Source of the DNA: Pedobacter soli
Lineage (GTDB): Bacteria; Bacteroidota; Bacteroidia; Sphingobacteriales; Sphingobacteriaceae
Direction: 5' to 3'
Assembly: GCF_900101435.1 (NCBI RefSeq)
Contig: NZ_FMZH01000012.1
Coordinates: 62,001-126,000 of the forward strand
Length of the DNA: 64,000 bases
Numbering within the stretch: the stretch's first letter is position 1; each line of letters begins with the position of its first letter. Below the pieces are notes generated by a model, which searched no databases, had not been told where the DNA came from, and was given only the letters and a program-made list of their open reading frames with translations. Of the stretch, positions 27,036-35,373 are shown piece after piece. Made by a program: the position numbers and the translations under genes.

Positions 27036-27761
27036 TAGGTTTTAGTTTAGTAAATGATGTTTGAAAAACGTTTTAGCTATTATCCAAAGATGATCTGATC
27101 AGGGTTATAATCAAGCTAATAAAAGGTACGGGCTACCATTTAACCTGTGTGTTGCAGACATACAGTCTTGTAAATTTATAGACAACTATTAAATCTGTTC
27201 ACACCAGTTTATACTGCAAAACAAAGGCAGTTTACCCGGCTCATATCATATCTGGTTATTTTGATAAAACGATTTATCAACTCAATATTAACCATTATGA
27301 TACAAATTCAAAAATTACTTTCTGCAACATAAATGTTACCAAAAAGTAAACCATAAAATACAGACTGATTAGGCTTACAATGTCAGTTTATTTTGATTGA
27401 AGACAAAAAGCACATCTGGTTCAAAATCATAGCCAGTGTTAATGCAGGCAAACTTTAGGCATAACAGGCAAATTTTCAGAAAATAAATGATAAAATTTTC
27501 TCCATGGTGATAGATTTGGGTGCTAATCCCAGCGTGCAGGTTTACCATTCCCTTATTGCTACTATTTCACCATATAAATCATTTCAGAACATTTAAGCAT
27601 TGGATTTTATATTTCTTATATGGTAAAAATTTTCTGCCATTTACTTTCACCTTTCCAACAGTCTATCTCAGGTTCAATATTGCCCATTTCGGGTATAAAT
27701 AGGTGGTTTAGGGAGCTGTTTTGAAGCAATTTTGTTTCAGAAACTTAAAAAAAGAAATATT
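27036..27761. other. Long intergenic control region between SusC and the divergent DoxX-like gene
   Basis: I see no gene in these 726 bp; the short open frame at 27520-27702 has no homology I recognise. The region holds an inverted repeat at 27261-27280 and two ATCTGGTT words (27250-27257, 27414-27421). It is AT-rich and probably carries promoters for both flanking genes, but no perfect TAnnTTTG box was found. Confidence 0.55.
27261..27280. promoter_or_regulatory. 20-bp inverted repeat, candidate LacI-type operator
   Basis: TTGATAAAACGATTTATCAA has perfect 8-bp arms and a central CG, the usual layout of LacI-family operators. It is 226 bp upstream of the SusC start. Assignment to the LacI protein at 15427-16449 is inference. 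Confidence 0.45.
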
Positions 27762-28157
27762 ATGAAACTTAAAATTGCAAAAAGAATTTACTGGATTGGT
27801 GCTGCATTAACAGCTTTATGGTTTGGCGCAAGTGGCATTTTTGAACTCACCAAAAATCCTATCGTATGGGATATCACGCTACAACTGGGCTACCCAGCCT
27901 ACTTTATTTATGTGCTTGGGGTAGCCAAATTATTGGGCATTGCGGTTCTTTTAACACCAAACCGTTTGCTCCGTTTAAAAGAATGGGTATTTGCCGGGAT
28001 ATTTTTCGATATCATATTCGCTTTTTCTTCCAAACTCAGTGTTATTGGTGCCGCAGCAACAGTTGATGCCATTGTAGCCTTTGTTATGGTATCGGTAACC
28101 TACATCATGTTCCGCAAAATTTACCCAGCAACTTATTCGCCAGCTGTTGCAGAATAA
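27762..28157 (+). CDS. DoxX-like small membrane protein
   Basis: The start at 27762 (MKLKIAKRIYWIGAALTALW) was chosen because the earlier in-frame ATG at 27732 adds ten polar residues. The 131-residue product has four hydrophobic segments (about 7-25, 42-65, 72-90 and 97-115) and the layout of the DoxX_2 family. These small inner-membrane proteins are linked in some bacteria to redox or stress responses, and their direct activity is unclear. The gene ends at a good hairpin (28186-28216) and faces the HxlR gene. Confidence 0.8.
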   Translation: MKLKIAKRIYWIGAALTALWFGASGIFELTKNPIVWDITLQLGYPAYFIYVLGVAKLLGIAVLLTPNRLLRLKEWVFAGIFFDIIFAFSSKLSVIGAAATVDAIVAFVMVSVTYIMFRKIYPATYSPAVAE

Positions 28158-28185
28158 GCAAACTAACTACACCCAAAATTTATTT

Positions 28186-28226
28186 AACCTGCATTGGATT
28201 TTAACCGGTGCAGGTTTGTTGTATTT
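28186..28226 (+). terminator. Terminator of the DoxX-like gene
   Basis: AACCTGCA (28186-28193) pairs with TGCAGGTT (28209-28216), followed on the plus strand by TGTTGTATTT. It lies between convergent genes and could serve both. Confidence 0.6.
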
Positions 28227-28248
28227 GGCAACGATCAAAAACTCCTAT

Positions 28249-28629
28249 TTACGACTTTTCTCTTAAGCGTTGCCGGTGTGCTTTGCCCCATTTTATCATT
28301 TCTAAAATAATGCTGCCAAAAGAATGGCAGTAATCCGTTGGCGAGTATTCGATAATCACTGGTGTATCATCAACCACTGTGCGTTTAATGAGTTGGTTGG
28401 CGCTCATTTCCTTTAACTCTTTAGAAAGCATACGCGTGGTAATGCCCGGAATGCTCCGTTCAATGTCACGAAAACGTCGATTTCCATTGCAAATAGAATT
28501 GATAATCGGGATTTTCCATTTACCACTTAAAACGTACAGGGTATCCTGCAAAGCCTGTATTTCTTCGTCCTGGTTGCGTGGACTGGATAAAATTTCGTTC
28601 GATTTCTCGAGTAGTTCTTTGTCGTTCAT
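28249..28629 (-). CDS. HxlR-family transcriptional regulator
   Basis: The 126-residue protein has the HxlR winged-helix signature: LSGKWKIPIINSICNGNRRFRDIERSIPGITTRMLSKELKEM (about 34-75), followed by the wing IEYSPTDYCHSFGSIILEMIKWG. HxlR proteins bind as dimers to dyad sites and often respond to electrophiles or oxidants through Cys residues; here Cys47 lies in the DNA-binding region. The gene is divergent from the SDR gene. A dyad in the 78-bp gap overlaps its own -7 box, so autoregulation together with control of the SDR gene is likely. Confidence 0.93.
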   Translation of the reverse strand: MNDKELLEKSNEILSSPRNQDEEIQALQDTLYVLSGKWKIPIINSICNGNRRFRDIERSIPGITTRMLSKELKEMSANQLIKRTVVDDTPVIIEYSPTDYCHSFGSIILEMIKWGKAHRQRLREKS

Positions 28630-28631
28630 AC

Positions 28632-28668
28632 TGGTATACTTCGTTATACTACTTACAAAAGTATACCA
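28632..28668. promoter_or_regulatory. HxlR operator candidate in the divergent promoter region
   Basis: TGGTATACTT (28632-28641) and AAGTATACCA (28659-28668) form a perfect 10-bp dyad. A further half-site TATACT (28645-28650) pairs with AGTATA (28660-28665) with a 9-bp spacer. The right arm overlaps the minus-strand -7 box. Confidence 0.7.
28656..28663 (-). promoter_or_regulatory. -7 promoter element of the hxlR-type gene
   Basis: The minus strand reads TACTTTTG, a full match to TAnnTTTG, 26 bp before the start codon. A TTTG lies 24 bp further upstream. Confidence 0.6.
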
Positions 28669-28677
28669 ATATAGCTT

Positions 28678-28685
28678 TAATTTTG
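28678..28685 (+). promoter_or_regulatory. -7 promoter element of the SDR gene
   Basis: TAATTTTG matches the Bacteroidota box TAnnTTTG, 22 bp before the ATG at 28708 and 9 bp from the operator dyad. No TTTG lies at -33, so activation or a weak promoter is possible. Confidence 0.5.
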
Positions 28686-28707
28686 TTCAAACAAAAAAGT
28701 AATTCTC

Positions 28708-29448
28708 ATGGAACATTTAAAAGGAAAAATAGCACTGGTAACCGGCGGAAATAGCGGCATAGGTTATGCCACCGCAAAAGAATTAAAAGCACAAGGTGCG
28801 GAAGTAATTATTACAGGCCGAAGAAAAACTGCGGTGGACGAAGCTGCCGCTGCACTTGGTGTTACCGGTATGATTGCCGACCAGGGTAGTGTAAATGATA
28901 TAGAACAATTGGCTTTTGCAGTAGGGCAGCAATTTGGCAAAATCGATATCCTCTTTATCAACGCCGGCGTACTCGAAAATACTACGATAGAAAATGCAAC
29001 CGAGGCAGCTTTCGATAACGTAATCGGCGTAAATTTTAAAGGAGCCTATTTTACCCTGAGCAGGTTTATTCCCCTGCTAAACGATGGCGCTTCTGTTGTT
29101 TTCCTATCATCGAACACCGCCAGTATGAATGCTGCAAATAGCTCTATTTATTCTTCAGGTAAATCGGCTTTAAATGCGGTTATGCGCATTGCTGCTACAG
29201 AACTGGCACCCCGTAAAATCAGGGTAAACAGCGTAAGTCCGGGGCCAACTGCAACAGAAATTATGAACAAAGCAGGCTATACACCTGAGCAACTGAGCCA
29301 GGTTAACGCGTGGATATTAGACCGGGTACCATTAAAGCAAATCGGTAAGGCTGAAGATGTAGCTAAAATGGTGGCTTATTTTTGTGGCGAGGCAGCAAGT
29401 TTTATTACGGGTGCTGAAATTGTAATGGATGGTGGCATGAGCTTATAA
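28708..29448 (+). CDS. SDR-family NAD(P)-dependent oxidoreductase
   Basis: The 246-residue protein is a classical short-chain dehydrogenase. It has the cofactor motif TGGNSGIG (12-19), NAG (about 89), the active-site Ser in VVFLSSNTAS, and Tyr-Lys in IYSSGKSALN. The Arg at the end of the second beta strand (TGRRK) suggests NADPH. It reduces or oxidizes a small carbonyl or hydroxyl compound; the substrate is not visible. Control by the divergent HxlR regulator is typical of quinone- or aldehyde-responsive reductases. A dyad AGTTGCCAA/TTGGCAACT after the stop (29459-29495) may be its weak terminator. Confidence 0.9.
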   Translation: MEHLKGKIALVTGGNSGIGYATAKELKAQGAEVIITGRRKTAVDEAAAALGVTGMIADQGSVNDIEQLAFAVGQQFGKIDILFINAGVLENTTIENATEAAFDNVIGVNFKGAYFTLSRFIPLLNDGASVVFLSSNTASMNAANSSIYSSGKSALNAVMRIAATELAPRKIRVNSVSPGPTATEIMNKAGYTPEQLSQVNAWILDRVPLKQIGKAEDVAKMVAYFCGEAASFITGAEIVMDGGMSL

Positions 29449-29458
29449 TGGAAACAGA

Positions 29459-29495
29459 AGTTGCCAACTTATGGTAAAGCTACAATTTGGCAACT
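29459..29495 (+). terminator. Hairpin downstream of the SDR gene
   Basis: A perfect 9-bp dyad (29459-29467 with 29487-29495) with a 19-nt loop starts 11 bp after the stop. It has no T run, so its role as a terminator is uncertain. Confidence 0.35.
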
Positions 29496-29614
29496 CTGCT
29501 CATACTGCATTACAAACAGTCATTCTTCCTGCAAGGTTCTCCCGACTAAAATTAATGCATTTCCTTTTCATACTCATATCAGAGCATAACTTGCTTACAG
29601 AATCCATCCGAAAT

Positions 29615-30370
29615 TTACTCAGCAATCTCATCTGCTGCATATTCCCATTCAGCTGTGATATCGTTTCGCCAGGCACTCCAACCATATTGTAAGTGATATA
29701 TTTCGTTTAAAGACGGATCGAGCCTAGTCAATTCTTCTAAACATACCAACCTGGCATCATCAAGGTTAGGTTCAATACTGGTATGAAACTGCCAGTCGCC
29801 GTCATCATTGTGATATACATATAGAATCGGGTCGCCTTCAAAAGCCTGTTTTGTGGTGTAAACACCCAAGTTTTTTTCTTCGTAAAATTTAAAATCAATA
29901 TTGCGGTCTAAAAGCGGTTGCTTAAATTTCCAATCAGCATTAAAATTCTCTTCCCATGGAAATTTTTGCTGTTTATCTGGCCAGATCAGTTGCAGAACGG
30001 GAAAATCAAAATTCATATCATAGAACCATCCGGCGTACCCTAAATAACCGGGATAAAATGCTTTGTTCACTTCAACAAACTGAACCTGAAATCCTTCTAA
30101 AAAACCTGAATATAGTTTCCCAGTAGTTAATACCGCTCCATCTTTGATTAAATCACAAGCATGATTGATAATTGCAGACATCACATCGTTATGTAATCCG
30201 AAACAAATGATTTCAGGGTGCGCATATTTTTTATACAAGCCTATTGAGTAAACGAAACCCGGCAAATAATTATCCGCCTCGATTAAAGAAAGGTGACATC
30301 CAAAATCTTCTATATTGGCCAGTATAGCTTGTTTGGCCTCTATATCGTGGTGCTTATGCTGATCGTCCAT
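29615..30370 (-). CDS. DUF4262 domain protein
   Basis: The 251-residue protein starts with a short polar leader and then the DUF4262 pattern: ANIEDFGCHLSLIEADNYLPGFVYSIGLYKKYAHPEIICFGL (about 19-59), followed by a second half with many aromatic residues. The family is soluble, widespread and of unknown function; gene neighbourhoods sometimes suggest roles near toxins or stress systems. Nothing in the flanking genes indicates a job here, and it is probably monocistronic. Confidence 0.8.
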   Translation of the reverse strand: MDDQHKHHDIEAKQAILANIEDFGCHLSLIEADNYLPGFVYSIGLYKKYAHPEIICFGLHNDVMSAIINHACDLIKDGAVLTTGKLYSGFLEGFQVQFVEVNKAFYPGYLGYAGWFYDMNFDFPVLQLIWPDKQQKFPWEENFNADWKFKQPLLDRNIDFKFYEEKNLGVYTTKQAFEGDPILYVYHNDDGDWQFHTSIEPNLDDARLVCLEELTRLDPSLNEIYHLQYGWSAWRNDITAEWEYAADEIAE

Positions 30371-30467
30371 AACGATGAAGTAAAATTTGGTGAGAAATAT
30401 ACACTTTTAACACCTAAAAGATTTAATCATTGGATTTTGTATGCTATTAAACATATGAGTTAAATCT

Positions 30468-30503
30468 AAAAAGCTGTAACCATGTTGAAAAACAAGCTAC
30501 AGC
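30468..30503 (-). terminator. Terminator after the deiminase gene
   Basis: GCTGTA (30473-30478) pairs with TACAGC (30498-30503), with extra inner pairing, and is followed on the minus strand by TTTTTAG. It lies 10 bp past the stop codon. Confidence 0.55.
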
Positions 30504-30512
30504 CTCTTAATT

Positions 30513-31631
30513 TTACCTAGGCTGCTGTTGCGTAACGCAATGCACCATACCACCATTGGCAAAAAGGTTACGGCAATCAATCCCCACCACTTTTTTACCC
30601 GGATATAATTTTTGAATAATTTCGTTTGCTACCACATCATTCGGGTCGTTATAGTTGGGCACTAAAACGCGGTTGTTGGCAATGTAGTAATTGATATAGG
30701 ATGCCTTACCTAAATTTTTACCATAAGTAGTCACCACGTCATTTTTAGTCAGCGGAACTTTTACAAAGTTATAACTAGTTCCTTTTTTATCGGTTGCAGC
30801 ATATAATTTGTCTACATCAGCTGCAGGTACCTGCCAATAATCCAAATCAGCGGCATTCATGGTAATAATGGTCGAAGGGTTGGCAAACCTTGCAAATCCG
30901 TCGATATGCATGTCGGTAATATCGAGTCCTGCCTTGCCCTCGAGCCAGATAAATTTGCTGATGCCTAAATATTTGGTAAAAATGGCTTCAGCTTCCTGCA
31001 GGGTCATTCCCCTGTTCCGGTTTTTATTGAGGATAGAACTTTTACAAGCCATGAGCACGCCCTGGCCATCAACCTCAACACTTCCGCCCTCGTTAATCAT
31101 CACCGAATTCAGATCTATTCGTTTAATCTGTTGATCGGCTGCTATTTTTGATGGTATAGCATTGCACTTGCTGTATGCGGCTTTTTCACCCCAACCGTTA
31201 AAGCCCCAATCCTGAATAAAAAGCTGACCATTTTTATCTTTTACATAAATTGGGCCGTTATCGCGCACCCATACATCGTCTGTCGGATAAACTTTAAAAT
31301 CGATGTTACTCAATTGAACATCAGCCGATTGAAGTAAGACCATAATCCGACTTTTCTCGGTTTCATCATAAGCAATAACATGCACCTTTTCACTTAAAGC
31401 CAGTTCTTTTGCCATTGCAACCCAGGTGGCATCGAGCCTGTTGCGGTAAGTTGCCCCATATTGGTACTGGTGCGGCCATTGCAGCCAGGTACCTTCGTGT
31501 GGAGCCGATTCATCGGGCATGGTATAAGTAATTGTGCTATCTGCTGGTTTTGTAACTGTTTCTACTTCACCTTCGGTGCACGATAATAAAACTGCTGGTA
31601 ATAACATCAGTATGATTCCCATTTTTTTCAT
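30513..31631 (-). CDS. Agmatine deiminase / peptidylarginine deiminase-family lipoprotein
   Basis: The start at 31631 was chosen because it opens a lipoprotein signal (MKKMGIILMLLPAVLLSC, Cys18); the frame extends 17 codons further upstream without adding sense. The 372-residue protein then has the PAD_porph fold: TYTMPDESAPHEGTWLQWPH at the start, VWVRDNGPIYV (substrate guanidinium-binding Asp), INEGGSVEVDGQG, DMHIDGFARF (catalytic His and Asp), and NGGMVHCVTQQ with nucleophile Cys365. Agmatine deiminases hydrolyse agmatine to N-carbamoylputrescine and ammonia in the cytosol. The lipoprotein signal here implies action in the periplasm or on the surface, which is unusual. An AraC/GyrI regulator lies just upstream. 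Confidence 0.88.
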   Translation of the reverse strand: MKKMGIILMLLPAVLLSCTEGEVETVTKPADSTITYTMPDESAPHEGTWLQWPHQYQYGATYRNRLDATWVAMAKELALSEKVHVIAYDETEKSRIMVLLQSADVQLSNIDFKVYPTDDVWVRDNGPIYVKDKNGQLFIQDWGFNGWGEKAAYSKCNAIPSKIAADQQIKRIDLNSVMINEGGSVEVDGQGVLMACKSSILNKNRNRGMTLQEAEAIFTKYLGISKFIWLEGKAGLDITDMHIDGFARFANPSTIITMNAADLDYWQVPAADVDKLYAATDKKGTSYNFVKVPLTKNDVVTTYGKNLGKASYINYYIANNRVLVPNYNDPNDVVANEIIQKLYPGKKVVGIDCRNLFANGGMVHCVTQQQPR

Positions 31632-31703
31632 GATAAGATTCTTTTTTTTATAGGGCAAAACTAGCCGTATAAAAAACTGCAAACTTGTCTCAAATTGACA
31701 AGT

Positions 31704-32540
31704 TTACTTTAATGGCAACAGTATGGCTGTTAACTGCTCTTCTTCCCGTTCGGTATTATCAACATGTTTAATGTAACGTTCAATAATGGGGTTCTGCGAA
31801 AATTCGAGTCCGCAATCTAAAATCCAGCCCGCATAAATTTTCTGGTAGGTATCATCGAGGGTATCATATTTTCCTTTGTGAAGAAATTGTGCATAGCGGC
31901 CTCCCATGATGATTTTGGAGGGTAGTTTCTGATCGGCTGCCGGTTGCGAAGCACAGGCATCGTACTTACAGGCCAGCTCATCTCTAATCAAAGGCTCATC
32001 GGCAATAATGCCAAAATATTCCGTCTCTCGTTGCGGAAATGTGTGCTTTACAAAATCGCTCCATAACTGCTCTATTTCGGGATTGGTATATTGAATAAAG
32101 GTACTTTTGTAATAAACTTTTAACGGAGGCAGGTACACAATTTCGGGCTTAAGCGTACCCCCTGCTTTTACCGGAGTAAGATTGGTAGTCCTAAACAATT
32201 GTACTTTGCCCGATTTGGCCAGTTTGGGCGAAATGCCGAAATGTTGTTTAAAAGCTTTTGAAAAGGAAGCCAAATTGGCAAAGCCAACTTTTAGCGCGAT
32301 GGTGGTTAGGCTTTCTTTGGTATAAAGAATTAATTTATAGGCATTTTCTACCCGCAGCCTTTGCTGGTAAGCACCTATGGTTTCGCCGCAACTGTACTTA
32401 AAAATCCGCTGAATATTACGGTAGGAATAATTGGAAACCGCTTCAATTGCTTTGATCGAAATGGGCTGATCGTACTGCTGCTCAATCAGGTTGATGGTAT
32501 TGTAAACACAATACAGGTTGGCAACATCAGCATTTATCAT
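31704..32540 (-). CDS. AraC-family regulator with C-terminal GyrI-like effector domain
   Basis: The 278-residue protein has its AraC-type DNA-binding domain at the N-terminus (about 15-110; ISIKAIEAVSNYSYRNIQRIFKY and LTTIALKVGFANLASFSKAFKQHFGISPK). A GyrI/SOUL-like ligand domain follows (about 125-278, LPPLKVYYKSTFIQYTN). This Rob/SoxS-like order occurs in multidrug and small-molecule sensing regulators. It is encoded 72 bp upstream of the deiminase gene on the same strand, so it may regulate that gene or be co-transcribed with it. Confidence 0.9.
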   Translation of the reverse strand: MINADVANLYCVYNTINLIEQQYDQPISIKAIEAVSNYSYRNIQRIFKYSCGETIGAYQQRLRVENAYKLILYTKESLTTIALKVGFANLASFSKAFKQHFGISPKLAKSGKVQLFRTTNLTPVKAGGTLKPEIVYLPPLKVYYKSTFIQYTNPEIEQLWSDFVKHTFPQRETEYFGIIADEPLIRDELACKYDACASQPAADQKLPSKIIMGGRYAQFLHKGKYDTLDDTYQKIYAGWILDCGLEFSQNPIIERYIKHVDNTEREEEQLTAILLPLK

Positions 32541-32905
32541 TATTTGAATGGATTGATCAATGAAATTTACTTAAAAACGGATCGTAAAAAAAGTAAAACG
32601 GCAGATTGTGCACGAAATTGTTAGCGCACCTTGGGGCTGGTAAAATTAACTACCTATGCCCTGTACACCTTAAGCTATCTTTTTGTAAACTGAAATATCA
32701 ACCATACCATATTAACTCAACATTAACAATACCGCCATTTGCATTCAGGCAAATAACATCGCATTCAAAATCAAGCGTATACTAAATGAATACATTGACA
32801 AATATCAATACCTAAATAACAAAATAGCTTTAAAATTGTAATATTAGACATACAAAAATTTTGGTTTAAGCAAAAAAGATATACTTTTGTGGAAACAAAC
32901 CAAAC
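32541..32905. other. Intergenic region between divergent regulator and secreted protein genes
   Basis: This 365-bp AT-rich gap contains no gene. A strong promoter for the plus-strand gene lies at 32860-32889. No clear promoter box was found for the AraC gene on the minus strand. Confidence 0.6.
32860..32889 (+). promoter_or_regulatory. Bacteroidota-type promoter of the small secreted protein
   Basis: TTTG (32860-32863), an 18-bp spacer and TACTTTTG (32882-32889) match the -33/-7 consensus of Bacteroidota housekeeping sigma factor. The ATG follows 17 bp later. Confidence 0.75.
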
Positions 32906-33553
32906 ATGAAAATTGCCGCCTCTTTTACGCTAGTACTTTGTTTTATTGCGCTGTTTACCCATGCACAACATAAAGGTCTGATCCAGGTAAATCAAATGGC
33001 AAAAACAGGTGCAAACATGTTTGAAGTTTCAAATAAATTAAATGGCGATGCGCTGATTGACCGTTTAGCGGCACAAAGACGTGCTTTCAACAACAGCCGC
33101 AGCAATTCTGCTCCACAAGTGGCCAACCTGCCAAACCCCGAGCATATTTTCGACAGAAGCAGCCTAACCACCATTACTTTTGATGGTTTAGATTATTACA
33201 TATTAAACAACCGTGTAATTGGCATTAAGGGATTGGAGCTATCGGATGAAGTTTTGGCGCAAATAACCGACAAACTATTGTTACTGGATAAAGTTCAGTA
33301 CGACTACTGCGAAAAAGCGAATAAAGAATATTTAAACGCTAACACCAATTTTCAAAATATCAGAAACATGGACAGGTGGTTTTTTACTACCCTTAAAATA
33401 TTAAACACTACTGTAAATGATATTGCTTCGTTTACCAAAAACGAAAATCCATCTTTATCGGTAGCCACAAACATCAGCAAAATGACCCAGCCCAATATCG
33501 ATGCCTGGAAAGGAAAGCAAACTGATGAGGTGCTGGTGCAACTAGCAAAATAA
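32906..33553 (+). CDS. Small secreted protein of unknown function
   Basis: The 215-residue protein has a signal peptide (residues 1-20, ending THAQ). The rest is soluble and mixed, with heptad-like helices at about 105-150 (LDKVQYDYCEKANKEYLNANTNFQNIRN). I recognise no domain. It has a strong promoter and its own terminator, so it is expressed alone. Export to the periplasm or beyond is likely; the function is unknown. Confidence 0.75.
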   Translation: MKIAASFTLVLCFIALFTHAQHKGLIQVNQMAKTGANMFEVSNKLNGDALIDRLAAQRRAFNNSRSNSAPQVANLPNPEHIFDRSSLTTITFDGLDYYILNNRVIGIKGLELSDEVLAQITDKLLLLDKVQYDYCEKANKEYLNANTNFQNIRNMDRWFFTTLKILNTTVNDIASFTKNENPSLSVATNISKMTQPNIDAWKGKQTDEVLVQLAK

Positions 33554-33577
33554 ACCAACAAACCAAACAAGAAGAAG

Positions 33578-33607
33578 CCCCGTTTATATTGAACGGGGTT
33601 TTCTGTT
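33578..33607 (+). terminator. Terminator between convergent genes
   Basis: CCCCGTT (33578-33584) pairs with AACGGGG (33592-33598), followed by TTTTCTGTTT on the plus strand. The minus strand side is CTTCTTCTT, so it can also end the convergent hydrolase transcript, whose stop is at 33611. Confidence 0.8.
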
Positions 33608-33610
33608 TAG

Positions 33611-35356
33611 TTAAAAATTGGTATCAGATATTTGCAGATCAACGAAACTCGCATCCGACCATTGGATTTGCAATGGCTTTCCTGCATCCATTATCGTCTC
33701 CTTGCTTACATCTTTTCCGCTGCCATAGTTAATTTGTGCAAAAGGATTTTTATCGATATTGAGGACCAGCAATAGCCTGCTTCCTTTACTTAACTGGCGG
33801 CTAAAAAACCTCGACCGGTAAAAAGGTATGGTTTCCGCTTTACCCGGAACGAGAAGCTTACGCTGAGCCATATCTTTGGCATAACTTGCGCGACCTAAAA
33901 AATACGAGAGCTGAAAATATTTGCCCTCAGGCGTAATTTCATAAAGCACGAGACCAACATCCATATCTTTTTTATTAATGATGGCCTTTAGCTCGCCTTT
34001 CAAATAACCACTTACCGATACCGCGTGGCTGAATGGTTTGGTTACAAAGAAAAGGCCATTTGTTTGATCAATTTCCTGCTTGATAATCTGGCTGGGATAA
34101 TAATCGTTATTGAAAGTACGCCTGTCAGCCAAATCAACCTCTTGCCTGATAAAGGTTTCTTGCTGTGGTTTAATGTCCGATAAAAGACTGTTCTTTTCGG
34201 TTCCGCTGAGGTAAAACCTTACTGTATTTTCTTCTACCCGATCCATCGAAGGTACATGCTTCCATAGATTAGCCCCCATCACTTCGAAATTAATTTTATC
34301 CTTTATTAAGGCTGGTTTTGCTTTTCCCTTCAGTACATAATCCAGCCACTCAAAAGTGATTTGCCGCGTATTTATCAATGCAGCTGAATCAACCTGATAC
34401 CCTTTTAGCAAAGGTTTACCTCCCAATTGCGCTCCAAAATGGTCGTACGGACCAATAATGAGATAATGTTCGGCAGCAGGCCTGTACTTGTAGTGCTCTC
34501 TCAAATATTCGAGTGCTGAAACCTGCCCGTCGTCGTAATAACCGGTAATGCTAAGCACCGGGATATTGATTTTTGCAAAATCATCATGGTAAGGTACCAT
34601 GGCTTGCCAATAAGCATCGTAAGCAGGGTGCGAGATCCACTTTTGCAACCAGGGATTCGGCGTTCCATCCACGCTATCGATACGGTTATAGGCTGCTCCG
34701 CTCTCCCACCAGGCATTTCGCATGCGTTGCCATCTGGCATTATCTTTATTCACCACATCATCGGTGTATTTGTTATTGGTAACATGGAAGGCCCACTGGT
34801 AATTGGCATTTAAAAAAACATTGTTCTCCATGGGCAAACCCAATCCCGGAATAGCTGCAACGTAGGGCACAATGGTTTTTAAGGCTGGATGCAAATACTT
34901 GGTTGCCGCCCACTGTGCAAAGCCCGAAAAACTTCCGCCGTACATGCCTACGCGGCCATCGCTCCAGGGTTGGTTTACAATCCAGTCAATTACTGCATTC
35001 ACATCGCGCGCTTCATGCTCGTAAGGTTCTGGCTGATCAGGACTCAACCGCTTACCCCGGGCATCGGCTACCATGCCAACATAACCCTGATCTGCGGCAA
35101 ATTTAGCTTCTGCCAAACTTCTGTTCAGGTCAGAATAAATCAGATACATTAATGCACAGGGTAGCTTTGTGCTAACTCCTTTCTTTTGCACCACTACAGC
35201 CGAAAGTGTTATGCCATAACTGGTTTTAATTAAAACACTATCTTGAATAATGTAATTGGCGGTATCGGGCAAACTTAGTTTCTGTTGGGCGATACCAAAT
35301 TGGGCTATTAAAAGGCATAGCAAAGCCATACCGAAAAATTTTCTGTTCATTTTCAT
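33611..35356 (-). CDS. Exported CocE/NonD-family alpha/beta hydrolase
   Basis: The 581-residue protein has a signal peptide (1-24, IAQFGIAQ). A CocE/X-Pro dipeptidyl-peptidase (S15) catalytic domain follows, with the nucleophile in GGSFSG (Ser142), YDDG (acid Asp region, about 272) and IGPYDHFG (His, about 303). A C-terminal jelly-roll domain spans about 375-575. Such enzymes cleave acyl bonds, including esters, beta-lactam side chains or X-Pro peptides, in the periplasm. It lies 17 bp downstream of the LytR-type response regulator on the same strand, so the two-component system and the hydrolase probably form one operon. Confidence 0.9.
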   Translation of the reverse strand: MKMNRKFFGMALLCLLIAQFGIAQQKLSLPDTANYIIQDSVLIKTSYGITLSAVVVQKKGVSTKLPCALMYLIYSDLNRSLAEAKFAADQGYVGMVADARGKRLSPDQPEPYEHEARDVNAVIDWIVNQPWSDGRVGMYGGSFSGFAQWAATKYLHPALKTIVPYVAAIPGLGLPMENNVFLNANYQWAFHVTNNKYTDDVVNKDNARWQRMRNAWWESGAAYNRIDSVDGTPNPWLQKWISHPAYDAYWQAMVPYHDDFAKINIPVLSITGYYDDGQVSALEYLREHYKYRPAAEHYLIIGPYDHFGAQLGGKPLLKGYQVDSAALINTRQITFEWLDYVLKGKAKPALIKDKINFEVMGANLWKHVPSMDRVEENTVRFYLSGTEKNSLLSDIKPQQETFIRQEVDLADRRTFNNDYYPSQIIKQEIDQTNGLFFVTKPFSHAVSVSGYLKGELKAIINKKDMDVGLVLYEITPEGKYFQLSYFLGRASYAKDMAQRKLLVPGKAETIPFYRSRFFSRQLSKGSRLLLVLNIDKNPFAQINYGSGKDVSKETIMDAGKPLQIQWSDASFVDLQISDTNF

Positions 35357-35373
35357 GCTATTTAAATTTTAAT

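Noticed and set aside
27520..27702. 60-codon plus-strand frame upstream of the DoxX-like gene
   Set aside because: Mostly aromatic and random-looking; no homology, no promoter or hairpin.
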